64,000 bases of DNA from Eremophila alpestris peregrina (taxonomy: Eukaryota > Chordata > Aves > Passeriformes > Alaudidae): positions 3,364,900-3,428,899 of the forward strand of contig WMCF01000015.1 in assembly GCA_009792885.1 (NCBI GenBank), in the 5' to 3' direction. The notes below the pieces were generated by a model. The model was given only the letters and a program-made list of their open reading frames with translations. It was not told the origin of the DNA and made no database searches. Within the stretch, counting starts at the first letter, position 1. Every line of letters starts with the position of its first letter. Position numbers and translations under genes: made by a program. This document shows, piece by piece, positions 36,233 through 47,148 of the stretch.

Positions 36233-39200
36233 AGAACCCTGAGAAAATAATTACTGTTTTATAACACAAGGGTCCCATGAATAAGCACACAAGTAAGAAA
36301 CATGTCTAGATAAGCACAAGTCTAGAAACATCATTATAATTTGCTGTTTTCTATGATGCCAATATCTGATATTTCTTATCTGGTCCATTGACTCCCCATG
36401 CCAGAACCTCTGTCTGTGTCTTTCCTGTGAAGTCACCACTTCAAGAAGTAGAAATATAAGACATGTTTTTCAAAAGGAGGATTTATATTTAAATGGTCAC
36501 AAAAAATTAGAGGAAGAATTCCTTCTCCCTAACTGTACATGTCTGCATCTGACATAGTGTAAATGTCTACACTGACACAGACTGCATAGTCAGTGAAGAG
36601 AAATGAGGAACATTAGGAACCTTATACTTTAAGTGTAGATGTACCAAGGTATATCTTCATTCTAAAGAAGCCTATGATCTGGTATCTAGCTGACATTTTG
36701 GGTGCCGTGTGGTCCCCAGTTTTGTTCCTGACTGTGTGAGCCCTGAAGGAATATTCAGCAGCCCATGAAAAGCATCCCTCAGTCTTGACATGACTGAGCT
36801 GTGTGGAACTTTGCTACAGTTTAGGAGTTCTCTCTGAATTGTCTTCTTTCCTGCTACACACCTTTCCCTGAATTTGACCTGTAGGTTACACTTGGTATAA
36901 GACAGACCCAAGAACAACCACATTGAGTCTGGTTGTTTCTATCCCAGCTTCACAGCATTCAGCTCATTGTCCAATTGCATATAATTCTGTGGTCTTTCTC
37001 AGTTTTTCATTTTAAACAACTGAAATGGTTTTAACTTCCACGTCTAAAAAGGGGTCTTTAACTGCAAATGCTAAATGGATGGAGGATTCTGCCTTCAGGC
37101 CTAGTATGGGAAGCTTCCTCACTCATTTTACTGGTTTCTATGTTTCACCAACTTTCCAGTGTTATACAAACAACTTGGACAAGCAGCTCTTGCTTTTGCG
37201 TAGAAGGTTCCCAGAGCTACATTAAGTTGGATAAATGTTGCCCTTGGAACCAGTTCTTTCCCATCCCTTGTTCTCTCTTACAACTCTTTGTGCAGCCACG
37301 TGGTAAATCAGATTGAGTGTTCAGCACAACTCTTCCTCCACAGAAACAGCTGACTTATTTGTTAGTCTACAAAGAGTAAGGAAAATACTACTCAAGCTAG
37401 TTGTGGATGTCCATTACCAAGGAAGCACTTTTCTAGTCAGGATCAAGACAGTGAGAAAATTTATGTACTTTAAGGTTTGTATATGTATAAAGTCACTACT
37501 CTATTCTAAGTATCAGTTCTCAGTAGGTGATAAGGAACCTTCCTGAGTCATTATATAAATGAAACAGCCTTGGAAAATCATCACAGCACTCCATATATTT
37601 GAAAACTCCAATAATGTAGTTCCACAGGCTAGTTTCTCTGATGGCACTGCTAGCTTAGGAGATTGCCAAAGCCAGCAAAGGCTTTTGCTGTCCTGGGGTA
37701 CAAGTCAAAAGCATGGCTGAGTCTACTGAACAAGTAATCTTGCCCCTGTTTTTTAGCTGTCTCTTCTTTCCTTCCTTGCTTGCAGTTGTAAAATCTTGCC
37801 CTGAGACCTGTGCTAGCTCCAATGTTCACTGAAGTCATCTAGAAAAAATAATTTTTTAATTATTATTTTATGTTTCTGAGGGAATGGAAGGGCAGGAAGG
37901 ACTAGGCAAATGGGCTGTCTTCAGACTTCAAGAGATGGATCAGTTCAACGTGGTGTTCAATAAAATGCCAGAACTGGCACAAGGGAAAGTATCTGGCCAT
38001 GGGTAGTGAGGAAAGGTGTGTGAAAGAGGAATTAAGTGGTCTCAGCTCTATTTTCCAACTGCACCTCAGCGTCTATTTCACTTCTCAGCTCCAGGTATAA
38101 AGGTAGCAAGCTTTATGATTCCCCTAAGGACAGCTAATGGTGTGAGAATGATAGAGTTTGGCTCTGTTTACTTGCAATAAATCTTTAGGAGTGACAGGAC
38201 TACATGATTTTTATGCCAACAGCGTTTGAAGCCAGCCTTCTAAGTCATTAAATCAGTTGTTTTGTTTGAGGAAATAAATGGTTGAAGCCAACTTGAGGCT
38301 AGTTTGGGGGAATTCACATCCCTGGTAATCTGTGAAGGGACCCTCTTATCTGTCATACTGCTTTGTGCTACAGATGACTAAATTGTGCCTAGTTTTTCAG
38401 CATATATGAGAGCTGTCTCACCTAACTTCAGATGTATGTGTCTACTACAGCTGACCTAATTCTACTATGCACATTCAGTCAGAGAAAAAGTATTTTTAAC
38501 GCAGTTTCACACAATTAATCTAAACTATACCAGGAAAGACCTTTTTCTTTTCATTGCCCACAGTGGAAACACACAGACAAGTTTAGATGCAGCTTTTCTA
38601 CACATCTATCTGCCTTTGTTCTGCAGAGAGAGGATGGAGTCTAAAGCAAGCAATGTGACAAAGTTGTGAAGATGCCTAAAGTGAAACCCTTGCAACACTA
38701 TATGGATTTTGTGGGTTTTGCACCACATTAGTTCCTGTCCCACCCCTTTCACCGTGTAAGTTACTGCTCTCTGGCATGTCCTGCTCCCAGGCTGGGGTGG
38801 TGGGATGGGACCTTGCTGTGAGACCCTGCTCTGCCTCTTCCATAGGGAGCTTCTGCAGCTCCCCACTCCAGGGAGCCATGCCCAGTTCCCACAGAGCAAT
38901 TACTGGAAAGGCTTCTCTGCATTGCTCAAACCACGTCTTTAGGGGTTTTTTTTGTCAAAGATTAATCCAGTCTGAGTCCTGAGACAATTCATTGATGAGA
39001 ACCTGAAAGTGGTAAGTTAAGCTGACCTGAAAGTCAAAAGCAGCTTCTTGATCCAAAGTAAAAGGCCAATGCAGACATAGTATGTGCTTTTAAATTTATT
39101 TGCATAAGAGGCAATTCCTTAAAGTATATTATATATATATGTAACATTAAATGTGAATTGGGGACCCCATTCTGGTTTATTTTGCTAGCATGCACCCATT

Positions 39201-39624
39201 GTTTTAGCTTATGGTGTGAGGGACCATAGGTCTGACATGCCAGACAATGAGAGATGGATTCCCAAAAAAGGAAGTTTCACTGAGGTTTGCACTAGTACCT
39301 GATAACTTCTTTTTTTTTTTGGAGCATATGTTTTCTTCTTGGATAAAATTATAATTATTTAGGAGTCCTCTATTTGGTCCTGATGTTGTTAGACATGTAT
39401 AAGTGTAAAAGAACTCCAAGTGTAAGTCATTCCAGGGTCGCCTCAACTGTTACTAAAACATATTGGATTGTAGGAAGGCCCCAGGGAAAGTGTTAAAATG
39501 GATATAGTGACTCCATACAACTAGACTTCTGATCTCTACAACTGTCCCTAAGTATTTGGGAACAAAGACAAAATCTAAACCACCTTCCATGAATACCTAA
39601 AGGCACAAGGGGAATAGGGAATGG
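36233..39624. other. Unique intergenic sequence between LTRs
   Basis: No gene is recognised. Open frames are at most 97 codons (38606-38899, minus). The stretch 38700-38930 is locally GC-richer, with no assigned family. A (TA)n run lies at about 39125-39140 and a T run near 39310-39321. Confidence 0.55.
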
Positions 39625-40060
39625 GGACTGTGGTCAGTCCACAACAACTCTCCTCTGCTACCCCTTCCTTCTCACATTTACCTGCTGCTACTGGATGGAC
39701 TGTCCTATCTGCAATTTCCTTCAGGAATATCCAACTTCTCCAGGGTGGGATCTTTTACATACTGCAGCGAGGATACTTGCTCCACCATTATCACCTCCAA
39801 GGGCTGGCAGACTCCTCTGGGGATTCTCTGCTTTGCTACCTGGAGTACCTCCTCCTCCTCCTATCTGTAGGGCTGTTTCTCACACTTTTTTATCCTCACT
39901 CTTCTCTTGGTCAATTTTTTTGCCCTTTCTTAAACTCTTCTCCCCCGAGGTACCACTCTCTTGGCTGCAAGGACCAGCCGTGTCCCCTGCAGCCCTCAGT
40001 CCCAGCATATGAGCATCTGCACCCAGTTCAATGGCAATAACCCTGTTGTCAATTGTTTCA
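39625..40060 (-). mobile_element. Degraded avian ERV LTR (minus orientation)
   Basis: The plus strand reads as the antisense of an avian LTR family related to the element at 35.4-36.2 kb. It has the equivalent of the CTGGAGTACCTCCTCCTCC block (near 39840), GGCTGTTTCTCACAC and then the TTCTTAAACTCTTCTCCCC block (near 39928), whose complement is a TTTAAG promoter-type motif. GAGGTACCACT and GGACCAGCC blocks follow, matching U3. The 139- and 105-codon plus-strand frames here arise from this repeat and have no retroviral coding identity. Boundaries are approximate and no target-site duplication was identified. Confidence 0.55.
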
Positions 40061-40465
40061 TCAGCTGACGAGCTTAGGTTTTAGCTGAGTCCTATCATCA
40101 AACTCATGATCTTTCTGACCCTGAATATTAATTTTTAAATGAAGATTTCATTGGAATAACTGAAGCTCAGCTCAGGGATTTTGGGGCCGTATTTGCTGAA
40201 GACAGTGGTCTTGTTTTCTAGTATAACATTTTATGTTATCTATAGTGGAAAGTGCGTAAATAGATGAGGCATAAATTATGCAGGCTTCTTCATGTATTCA
40301 TCCTGAAGTATATGCCCATAACAGGTCTAAATTATATATGAAAAATTGTAAAATTCACTCTGAATAGGCACTTGCATGTATATGATTGAAAGGGCAGGCT
40401 ACTGCAGAAACCCTACCCCCCTCTAGCTGCGTATGCTTGAAGCTGACAAGGCTTCAAAACAAAAA
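40061..40465. other. Unique spacer between two LTRs
   Basis: Nothing is recognised except a 7-bp inverted repeat, TTGAAGC/GCTTCAA (40437-40443 and 40451-40457), immediately upstream of the next insertion site. Confidence 0.5.
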
Positions 40466-40471
40466 CAAAAC
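40466..40471 (+). repeat. Left target-site duplication of the solo LTR
   Basis: CAAAAC, identical to 40912-40917, directly abutting the TG terminus. Confidence 0.85.
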
Positions 40472-40911
40472 TGTTAGTAAAGTCCTCCTTTCTCTCCCTC
40501 CTGCTCTGGTGTCCCGGCTAGGGTGTGTGTGAGTCCTGCCTGCGTCTCCCTCTTGGGGGATAGCCGGCGGTCCCGTGTATGCGTGTGTGCTTGCAGGAAG
40601 GAGGGAAAGGGGAGACCTCTAACATGAGTAGGGTTTCTCTGAGGAAAGGATAAAGGGACACTGACTTCCAGAGCGCAACAGTTTATTAAGCTGCTGTACT
40701 CCAAAAGCCACGAGTCTGGCTGGGACAACATTCTTATACCTTTGGTCCGGGGCGTGGCTACCACAGGACCGTCCAATCAGATACAGAGGAGTCGGGGAGT
40801 GACAGCATTACAGTGACCAATAGCTTTTGGCATCCATGCATATTCATGTCCTCATTAAAACTTTCCCGCTCCCCCGGGAAGACAAAAGGCCATGCTGTCC
40901 GGGCAGCCACA
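40472..40911 (-). mobile_element. Young-looking solo LTR, 440 bp, class II (ERVK)-like
   Basis: Both ends are defined. The plus-strand element runs from TGTTAG (40472) to CCACA (40911), giving TG...CA termini on either strand. It is flanked by a perfect 6-bp direct repeat, CAAAAC, at 40466-40471 and 40912-40917. Read on minus it has U3 with two CCAAT-type boxes (plus GACCAATAG near 40816 and GTCCAATC near 40772), a GC box-like GGGGCGTGG/CCACGCCCC (40749-40757), a TATA box (TATAAGAAT, complement of 40731-40739) and AATAAA (complement of TTTATT at 40682-40687). Six-bp duplications are typical of class II retroviruses. CpGs are abundant, unlike the rest of the window, suggesting little methylation decay. 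No second LTR or internal region is present, so it is the product of LTR-LTR recombination. Confidence 0.88.
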
Positions 40912-40917
40912 CAAAAC
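40912..40917 (+). repeat. Right target-site duplication of the solo LTR
   Basis: CAAAAC, identical to 40466-40471, directly after the CA terminus. Confidence 0.85.
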
Positions 40918-43900
40918 CTCACCCCATAACTCAGTGTCTGTTCCCCACCATGGATGCACTGCAAAAGGGCCCTCCTCACTGTAAGTATCCAGCAAGATGT
41001 GCAGACCTCCACCAGGCACTGCCAGAGAACTGCTACAGTTGGAGTTGGCTGGATAGCTCATTCTATTCAAATTACTGCTTTTCTCCATACAAACTGAAAT
41101 GAACAGCACTCTCTTCATGTCTGTCCCATGTAAATGCTGTTCAAGAGCTAATGAGCTTATACGGATCATCATTGCCATCTAAGCTGATACCACAAACAAT
41201 TCCTTGCTATTGCAGTAATGAGAGCAAAGTGATCAGCTTTTAACAGATAATGTTGCTACCTTGAGTGTGGAAAATTATCAGATATTTCTTAAAAGTACTT
41301 TAAGTTTACATTTTCCTGTGTTGAGACACTTGAAAATGGAGGTGGGGAGTTTGAGCACAAGATGGATTGAAAATAGTGGAGGTTACACTGCCTGCGGGAA
41401 GATCATTTTCAAAGGAACACATGGTAAGGCTGTGGAACAGAAAGTATCTGTTAACATGCATAAAATATATTTGTTCACTCTGTAGCTACTAGTTTCAATA
41501 TCTGAACAATAACTGATGTCTCAGTTGAGAGCAGGTAACATTTGCTTGTCTAAGTTACAAAAAAATACCTATTCTACAAGAGAAAGAGCAGCTGGAGACA
41601 TCCATTGTTAGAAATCTTCAGATCCTGATAAGAGCTGATTTGATAGAAGGTATTGTTTTGAAAACTAGGGAATTTGGAATCAAAATAAGTTGCATAGCTG
41701 TTTTTTGCATGGCATGTTGCATAATGTAACACTTAGGAGACTTTGATTCATGAAACAACACCAAATAACAAACAGTTACCAATATGGAGCTAGAAGATTG
41801 AAAGTTTGAAAGGCATTGATGACAGACTATTGCACAGCCCCCATTGCTTCCAGCACCTTTCTGGAAGGCTAAATTAATTTGGCTTATTTGCTAGTGGGGT
41901 TTCTAGAGCAGCCTTAAGGCCTGCAGTGCTTGCATGAGAGAAATGAGCTGATGCTCCCTGACAGGGAATCTGGAAAGTGCTGCAAGGGTCACAGGGGCAG
42001 GTTGACTTCATTATACACCAAGGCAGAATATGCTGAAACTGTGGCCCAAGCCAGGTCTTCAGCTCTGAGTTAAAGTGACAACTCTGTGGAAAATGACCCC
42101 ATTCTTCATGTAAGTTATGACAAGTCTGTTCCTAAGAGAAGTCTAAGAAAGTGCTCCATTGGAGTCATTAAAACTGGTAATTCACTGGAAAACTTTTCCC
42201 AAGTATTCACAATCAGCTCAGCTTGTTCTCACCTCATCATTTTGTCTTTTTCTCATTCTGTTCCTTCTTCTTTTCAGATCCACTGGTGCATTATGGAGCT
42301 AATGACCAAACTGGGTGATATCACAGAAATTTTAGCAGAAGACAGCACGGAAAAAAATTACACATGATCCTGAGGAAGAAGCAACAACAACAACAACTTT
42401 AAGGCAGTCTAAACATGGCAAAGAGGAAAAATAAGATTTGTTTTCATCGTGTTCTGCTTCAGGAATAAATATGTTTTGTTATATTCAAAGATTATTTAGA
42501 TATTTGACATTGACTGACTTGGTTTTGTCCTACCCAGAGCATACTTCTCTTGCTGAAAATATCCCTGGAAGTGATTTTTAAATGTATATGTCACATCAGA
42601 TTGCGTGGTGCTATTTGGAGTTGAACCTCCCATCCTGTGACCTCACATCGCTTCTTGTGCAGTGCAGGTCACAAAAGTCTAATAATAAAAATATGTACTT
42701 TTCTTCACAGCATAAGGGGAAGCAGGTCAAAAAGGGGGGAGGGGGCAAAAGGGTGTAAGTAACTAAAATTGCTCCATGGATTTAGACACTGATAGTCCAA
42801 AGCTGTAACCTGGTTGCTCAGTGATTGCTTCTCAGGGATTTTATACCAGTGCATAAACTCCTTGGGGAGAACTGATATGACATTGTCAGATTTACTTTGC
42901 CTTTTATCAAGTTCCTCTCCAATTTCAGAAAGTGGTTTGGGGAGCATAGACAAGAAAATCACTAAAAGTAGAACAACCTGAATTTCTCTCCATGCCTCCA
43001 CGTACTGGGGGTAGGGGGTTCCCTGATGCCAAACATGCATTTCAGTGCTGTAAAAGACAGCTAACATCCCTGTCTTTTGAAACAACACTTGTAAGAGCTA
43101 TGTTGGATCAGAAGAAATTGCACTTACCTTGTAGCTTTAGGCCCTTGGTTTAAGTCTAAGCTGACATTTGCAGCTGGCTGAGTCCCTGGTGGACAGACGT
43201 CCACTGCACAAGAATCACTGTACATAATCTTGTAAGCACAGCAATTGGTGAATTAGAGGGGACTAAAACTGTTGCTGACACAGAATAAATTACCCAGAAA
43301 AGTAGGGAAGGGTCGGAGAATATGATGGGTCAGAGGAGAGACAGGGACAGAAATGTGAAAATTCTTAATTGGTCATCAGGTATAACTTTTGTTCTAAATT
43401 AACCTTTTTCTTCTATCTTTTTAGTCACCAAAGAAAATTAAGAGAGGAACAGCTGCTATTTCATGGGTTTTAAGGGAGGACAATTCATAAAAGAAAAAAA
43501 AAATCAGAAAGTATTTAGAAATAAGACATTTTTCATGTCCTTGTTACATTGGAAGAAAACTTTTATTATGGAAAATTTCAATTTTTTTGTTTACACAGTG
43601 AAGTAAAAGGGACCGGCACAGTGTGAAATAGATCCTTTGCTATTAAAAATAAAACATGAACACATATGTTCCTCCTTATAAATGAAAACACAAGGAATCT
43701 GTGGAGTTCTTACATTTAAGTGTATAATCTTACTATCATCCCTTACTTTATTGAAGCTTCTTGTGTGAGTAAGAATATTTAGTCTTCAGAGAATTTTGTG
43801 GAAATAAGTCCTTAAAGTGTTTTGGACATTGGATCCATTTATTTGAAAAGAAAAAAAGGATGCCACTCAGGAAGAACTGGCAGAGTCCTCCATAGGGAGA

Positions 43901-46900
43901 CTGTTTATGAATGGGACTAGTTGTAGTGTATATCCTTCTCAGAGAGTGCAGTAGGAAATGCAGAGGAAATATTTGTAGGAAGAAGATACATCATTTATTA
44001 GGAGATAAAATGACCACCAAGAGTTTAAAAAAGCCCTAAACAAACTATACAGCTATACCATAGTTTAGCTTAGGCACAAAAATGTACAACTGATCCTTAT
44101 GTTTCAAGAAAATGGTGAGGTAGAAGAAGTTTGATTAGCCAGAAAACCTCAGAATTTTGAAACTAGAAAACAGCAAGTTCTAAGCAAGAAAATATTTATA
44201 CTGACCAAAAAAACCCCTTTACAGTAACCAAGAGAGGAAGAAAGTCTATCTTTAAATTTCTGTCAGAGACAGACTAGGATATCTAGTCTATAACAACCTG
44301 AAATTGAGGCAGTTTTGATTTATGAGATAACAAGAGAGTAGCAGGTGGGGTGTGGGGGGGGGCAACAGTTATTCATACTTTTGAAATCCATTTCTTCATA
44401 TTCTTCTTCACAGTATGTTCAAATAGTGTTAGACCTTCCTTGATCTTAAGAATGCCTCTTAGTCTCCTGATAACAAGGGAATCAATTAAGAAGAATAGAA
44501 AAGGAAGGGTCCCCAATGGGTTTTTTCATTCCCTTCTTAGGTCACACTCAGATTTATGCAAGGGAAGAAATGATCTGAAAGAAAGAGGAGCAAATTATCC
44601 CAATTTTTTTCTCCACAAAATTCTTTAGGTGGTAAATTTATAACCAATAAACTCAAATGGCATAGGATGGGTTTCTACTGACATCCTGAAAACCTCACAC
44701 AGAATTAAATGAACAGTTGCTTGCACTCACCAAAGGATTATCTCATTTACATTTTCAAAAGGGATTACAGTGCCTTTAAAGGACAAGCATCTTTCGGGCT
44801 AATTAATTTTCTCAGACTAACATGAAATATATGGTGAGCACTTGATTAAATATTAATATGGGGTATGGGGTCACACTTATTGCAGTTTTCTAAATCTGTT
44901 ATTTTATTGTCTGTGGTTCAAAAATGTAAGTATGTGTGTGAATGGTTTTTTGTGTATGTATATATTTATATGTTGTGGGAGAAGGGAGAAAATTAAGAGG
45001 ATTAATGGACATTTGCAATGTCTGGCTCTTTCCAGGGAATACAGGAAAGTTTGCCATAAATGAACAGAACACTACTCATTGAATTTCCACTGGTAGTGTG
45101 ATATGGTTTTCTAAATCCAGGAATTTCTCAACGTTACACATAGATATATGCATAGATATGGGATGTTTAGTGTAGCTTTTCACACAAGCATTCAAAAAAC
45201 ATCAGGCTGAAGAATGTGGAACCTAAGATCAAGGAAAAGCCCCACACTACCCCCTAGTGATCAAAGTTTGGTGACCTCCAAATAACAGAAAACACAATAA
45301 ATGGACTTTAGATCACAAGAACAAAAAAATGCCCAGGAGCGATGCAAGTCACTGCTGGTGTTCTTTACTTAGGATCCTTTTCATGATAGAAGAATAAAGC
45401 AATGGCTGTCGAAAGGCTGCAAACTTCCAATTCCTTGGACTGAAGCCTCAGTCTTAGTAACCAAACAAATATAAAAATGTGTATATTCAGAAGGAGGAAA
45501 AAACAAAACCTCAGGGGAGATATTTCAAGTGTTGCTAGGATTTGTAAAAATAAAATAAAATAGAAGGTTCTATTGAACCATATAGTTGCCAAAATATGTT
45601 CTTTTTCAGTTTTGTGAGCTATTTGCATTTTTCAGATATACTGTTTAGCAGATATCATCCATACACTATTTCTTAGCTTTACATAATCTTGAAATTATAC
45701 AAACCAAAAGATAGGCCTATATGTGCATGTATGGTAAACTCATTAAGCACCAGTTTGTCCATCAGAGAACAGAATCTGTATCCTAAAAGAAAAAGGAATC
45801 ACCAGCAACTATTTTACCATCTTTCATTAAAGTAATTAAGAAAGTATAAGACTAGACAGGGCATATTTAAGTTAAATCAATGGAGGAACTCACGTGTTGT
45901 GAAGTAACTAAATCAGGCTTTTTTTACCCAATAAAGATGTCCCAAGATAAAACTGAAAATGATACTGTGTTCATTTTGTCCTGGCATTTTTTCTATGACT
46001 GATAAACCAGTTAGTTCTTTGGGATTCTCTAACAAGTGAAAAGTCACAAACTTATTTGCAGAATCTCTATGAGAGGTACTGCTTTTGCTGACATAGATTT
46101 TATGTCCTATCCACAGGTAGGTAATCTGCATAGGGTTATTTCTAGTCCACATTACCTAAATCAAAAAACCTCTAGAAAATGAAGGTTTTTAAATTCCATT
46201 TGTAGAAGAGTTAATTTATATCCTTACCAGATCTCAATATGTGTAATTGTTGTTGATCCTTCACATTCTCGATTTTACATTATGTTTATTAGAACAGTAT
46301 CTCAGAAACTTCCAAATTAATGCATGAAGTCCCATCTTTAAAGCTGTATTCCTCTCTCTTTCCAACAGGACACCCCTTAAGGTCATCTTTTTCATTATTT
46401 GGTTTCCTTTAGCAAGTTCTGCTGAGTGTGCATCCTCTTTTCTTTTGTTGCAGTGGTGGGAAAGCTCCATCCTTACAGCTGGCAACTTCATAATAAGTAG
46501 AAAAGGAAGATATAGAAATACCTGACAGCTCTTGGATTAAAATCATCAGGACCACAGGACACTCTAAATCTGATATTCCATTTCATGACAGGTCACCAGT
46601 GTAAGACCATGCAGGTCATGGAGGAAACAATTAACATTGTGATGAAAGATATACAGAGGAAAATAATTCTAATAGAAGGGGGAGGAAAAGTGGAACAAAA
46701 GCAAGCATTAAGGATTTCTTAGAGCAGATGCACTTTTCATTGAGACAGACCAATATTATATTAACAGCAGAGCAATGGCTGAGACAAGCTGTAAAACCAA
46801 GGTAATAAGAAAGACTGGAGGCATGAGCAAGGAAATCCACAACATCCAAAAAAGGAAAAAAAAAGGAAAAAGAAGCCCACACAAAAAATAAAGGTCTTTG

Positions 46901-47128
46901 AAGAGAAGAAATATCTATTATAGCCTCCACTATCTAAAGGCCTTTTAAGAGACACACACTTACAAACATTATACACTGCCTTTTAAATCTGGCAATTATT
47001 ATGAATTCATATGAAGTGAAAATGCAAAAAATCATGCTGGTCTTGGACCTGTAGTGCAAAGATGAATATTTCATCCTGTTTCTAGTAATGTTATTGGGGA
47101 ACAAAAAAAAGAGAAAAAAAGACTGATA
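40918..47128. other. Unique AT-rich intergenic sequence
   Basis: No gene is recognised over about 6.2 kb. A 127-codon minus-strand frame (42705-43088) has a hydrophobic segment (VVLLLVIFL) but no known domain and no start or splice context that I can support. A short (CAA)n lies at 42382-42397 and a G-run patch at 44344-44361. The stretch 44740-44900 has TAATTAATTTT and ATTAAATATTAATATG and could be regulatory. Confidence 0.55.
45241..45260 (-). promoter_or_regulatory. CTCF-like motif, reverse orientation
   Basis: The minus strand reads TCACTAGGGGGTAGTGTGGG, close to the CTCF core but with T in place of C after the G run, the same deviation as in the forward candidate at 25.8 kb. Tentative. 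Confidence 0.25.
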
Positions 47129-47148
47129 ACTTGGCCCTAGGGCCAAGT
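47129..47148. repeat. Perfect 20-bp palindrome
   Basis: ACTTGGCCCTAGGGCCAAGT is identical to its own reverse complement with no spacer, in a locally A/G-rich context. Its centre CCTAGG is an AvrII-type site. No flanking long inverted repeat extends it. Confidence 0.97.

Noticed and set aside
34455..39624. Possibility that two of the clustered LTRs bound a provirus
   Set aside because: The neighbouring LTRs are of different families or orientation, and no gag, pol or env similarity was seen between them.
39621..40040. 139- and 105-codon plus-strand open frames
   Set aside because: They fall within a minus-strand LTR. The Leu/Pro/Ser-rich translations come from its CT-rich antisense strand.
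40061..40465. Second LTR or primer-binding site beside the 40.5-kb LTR
   Set aside because: Both sides abut perfect target-site duplications, so the element is a complete solo LTR with nothing internal attached.
42705..43088. 127-codon minus-strand frame with a hydrophobic segment, and a GTAAGTG donor-like site upstream (near 43130)
   Set aside because: The donor-like site would splice the frame out rather than join it, and no domain was recognised.
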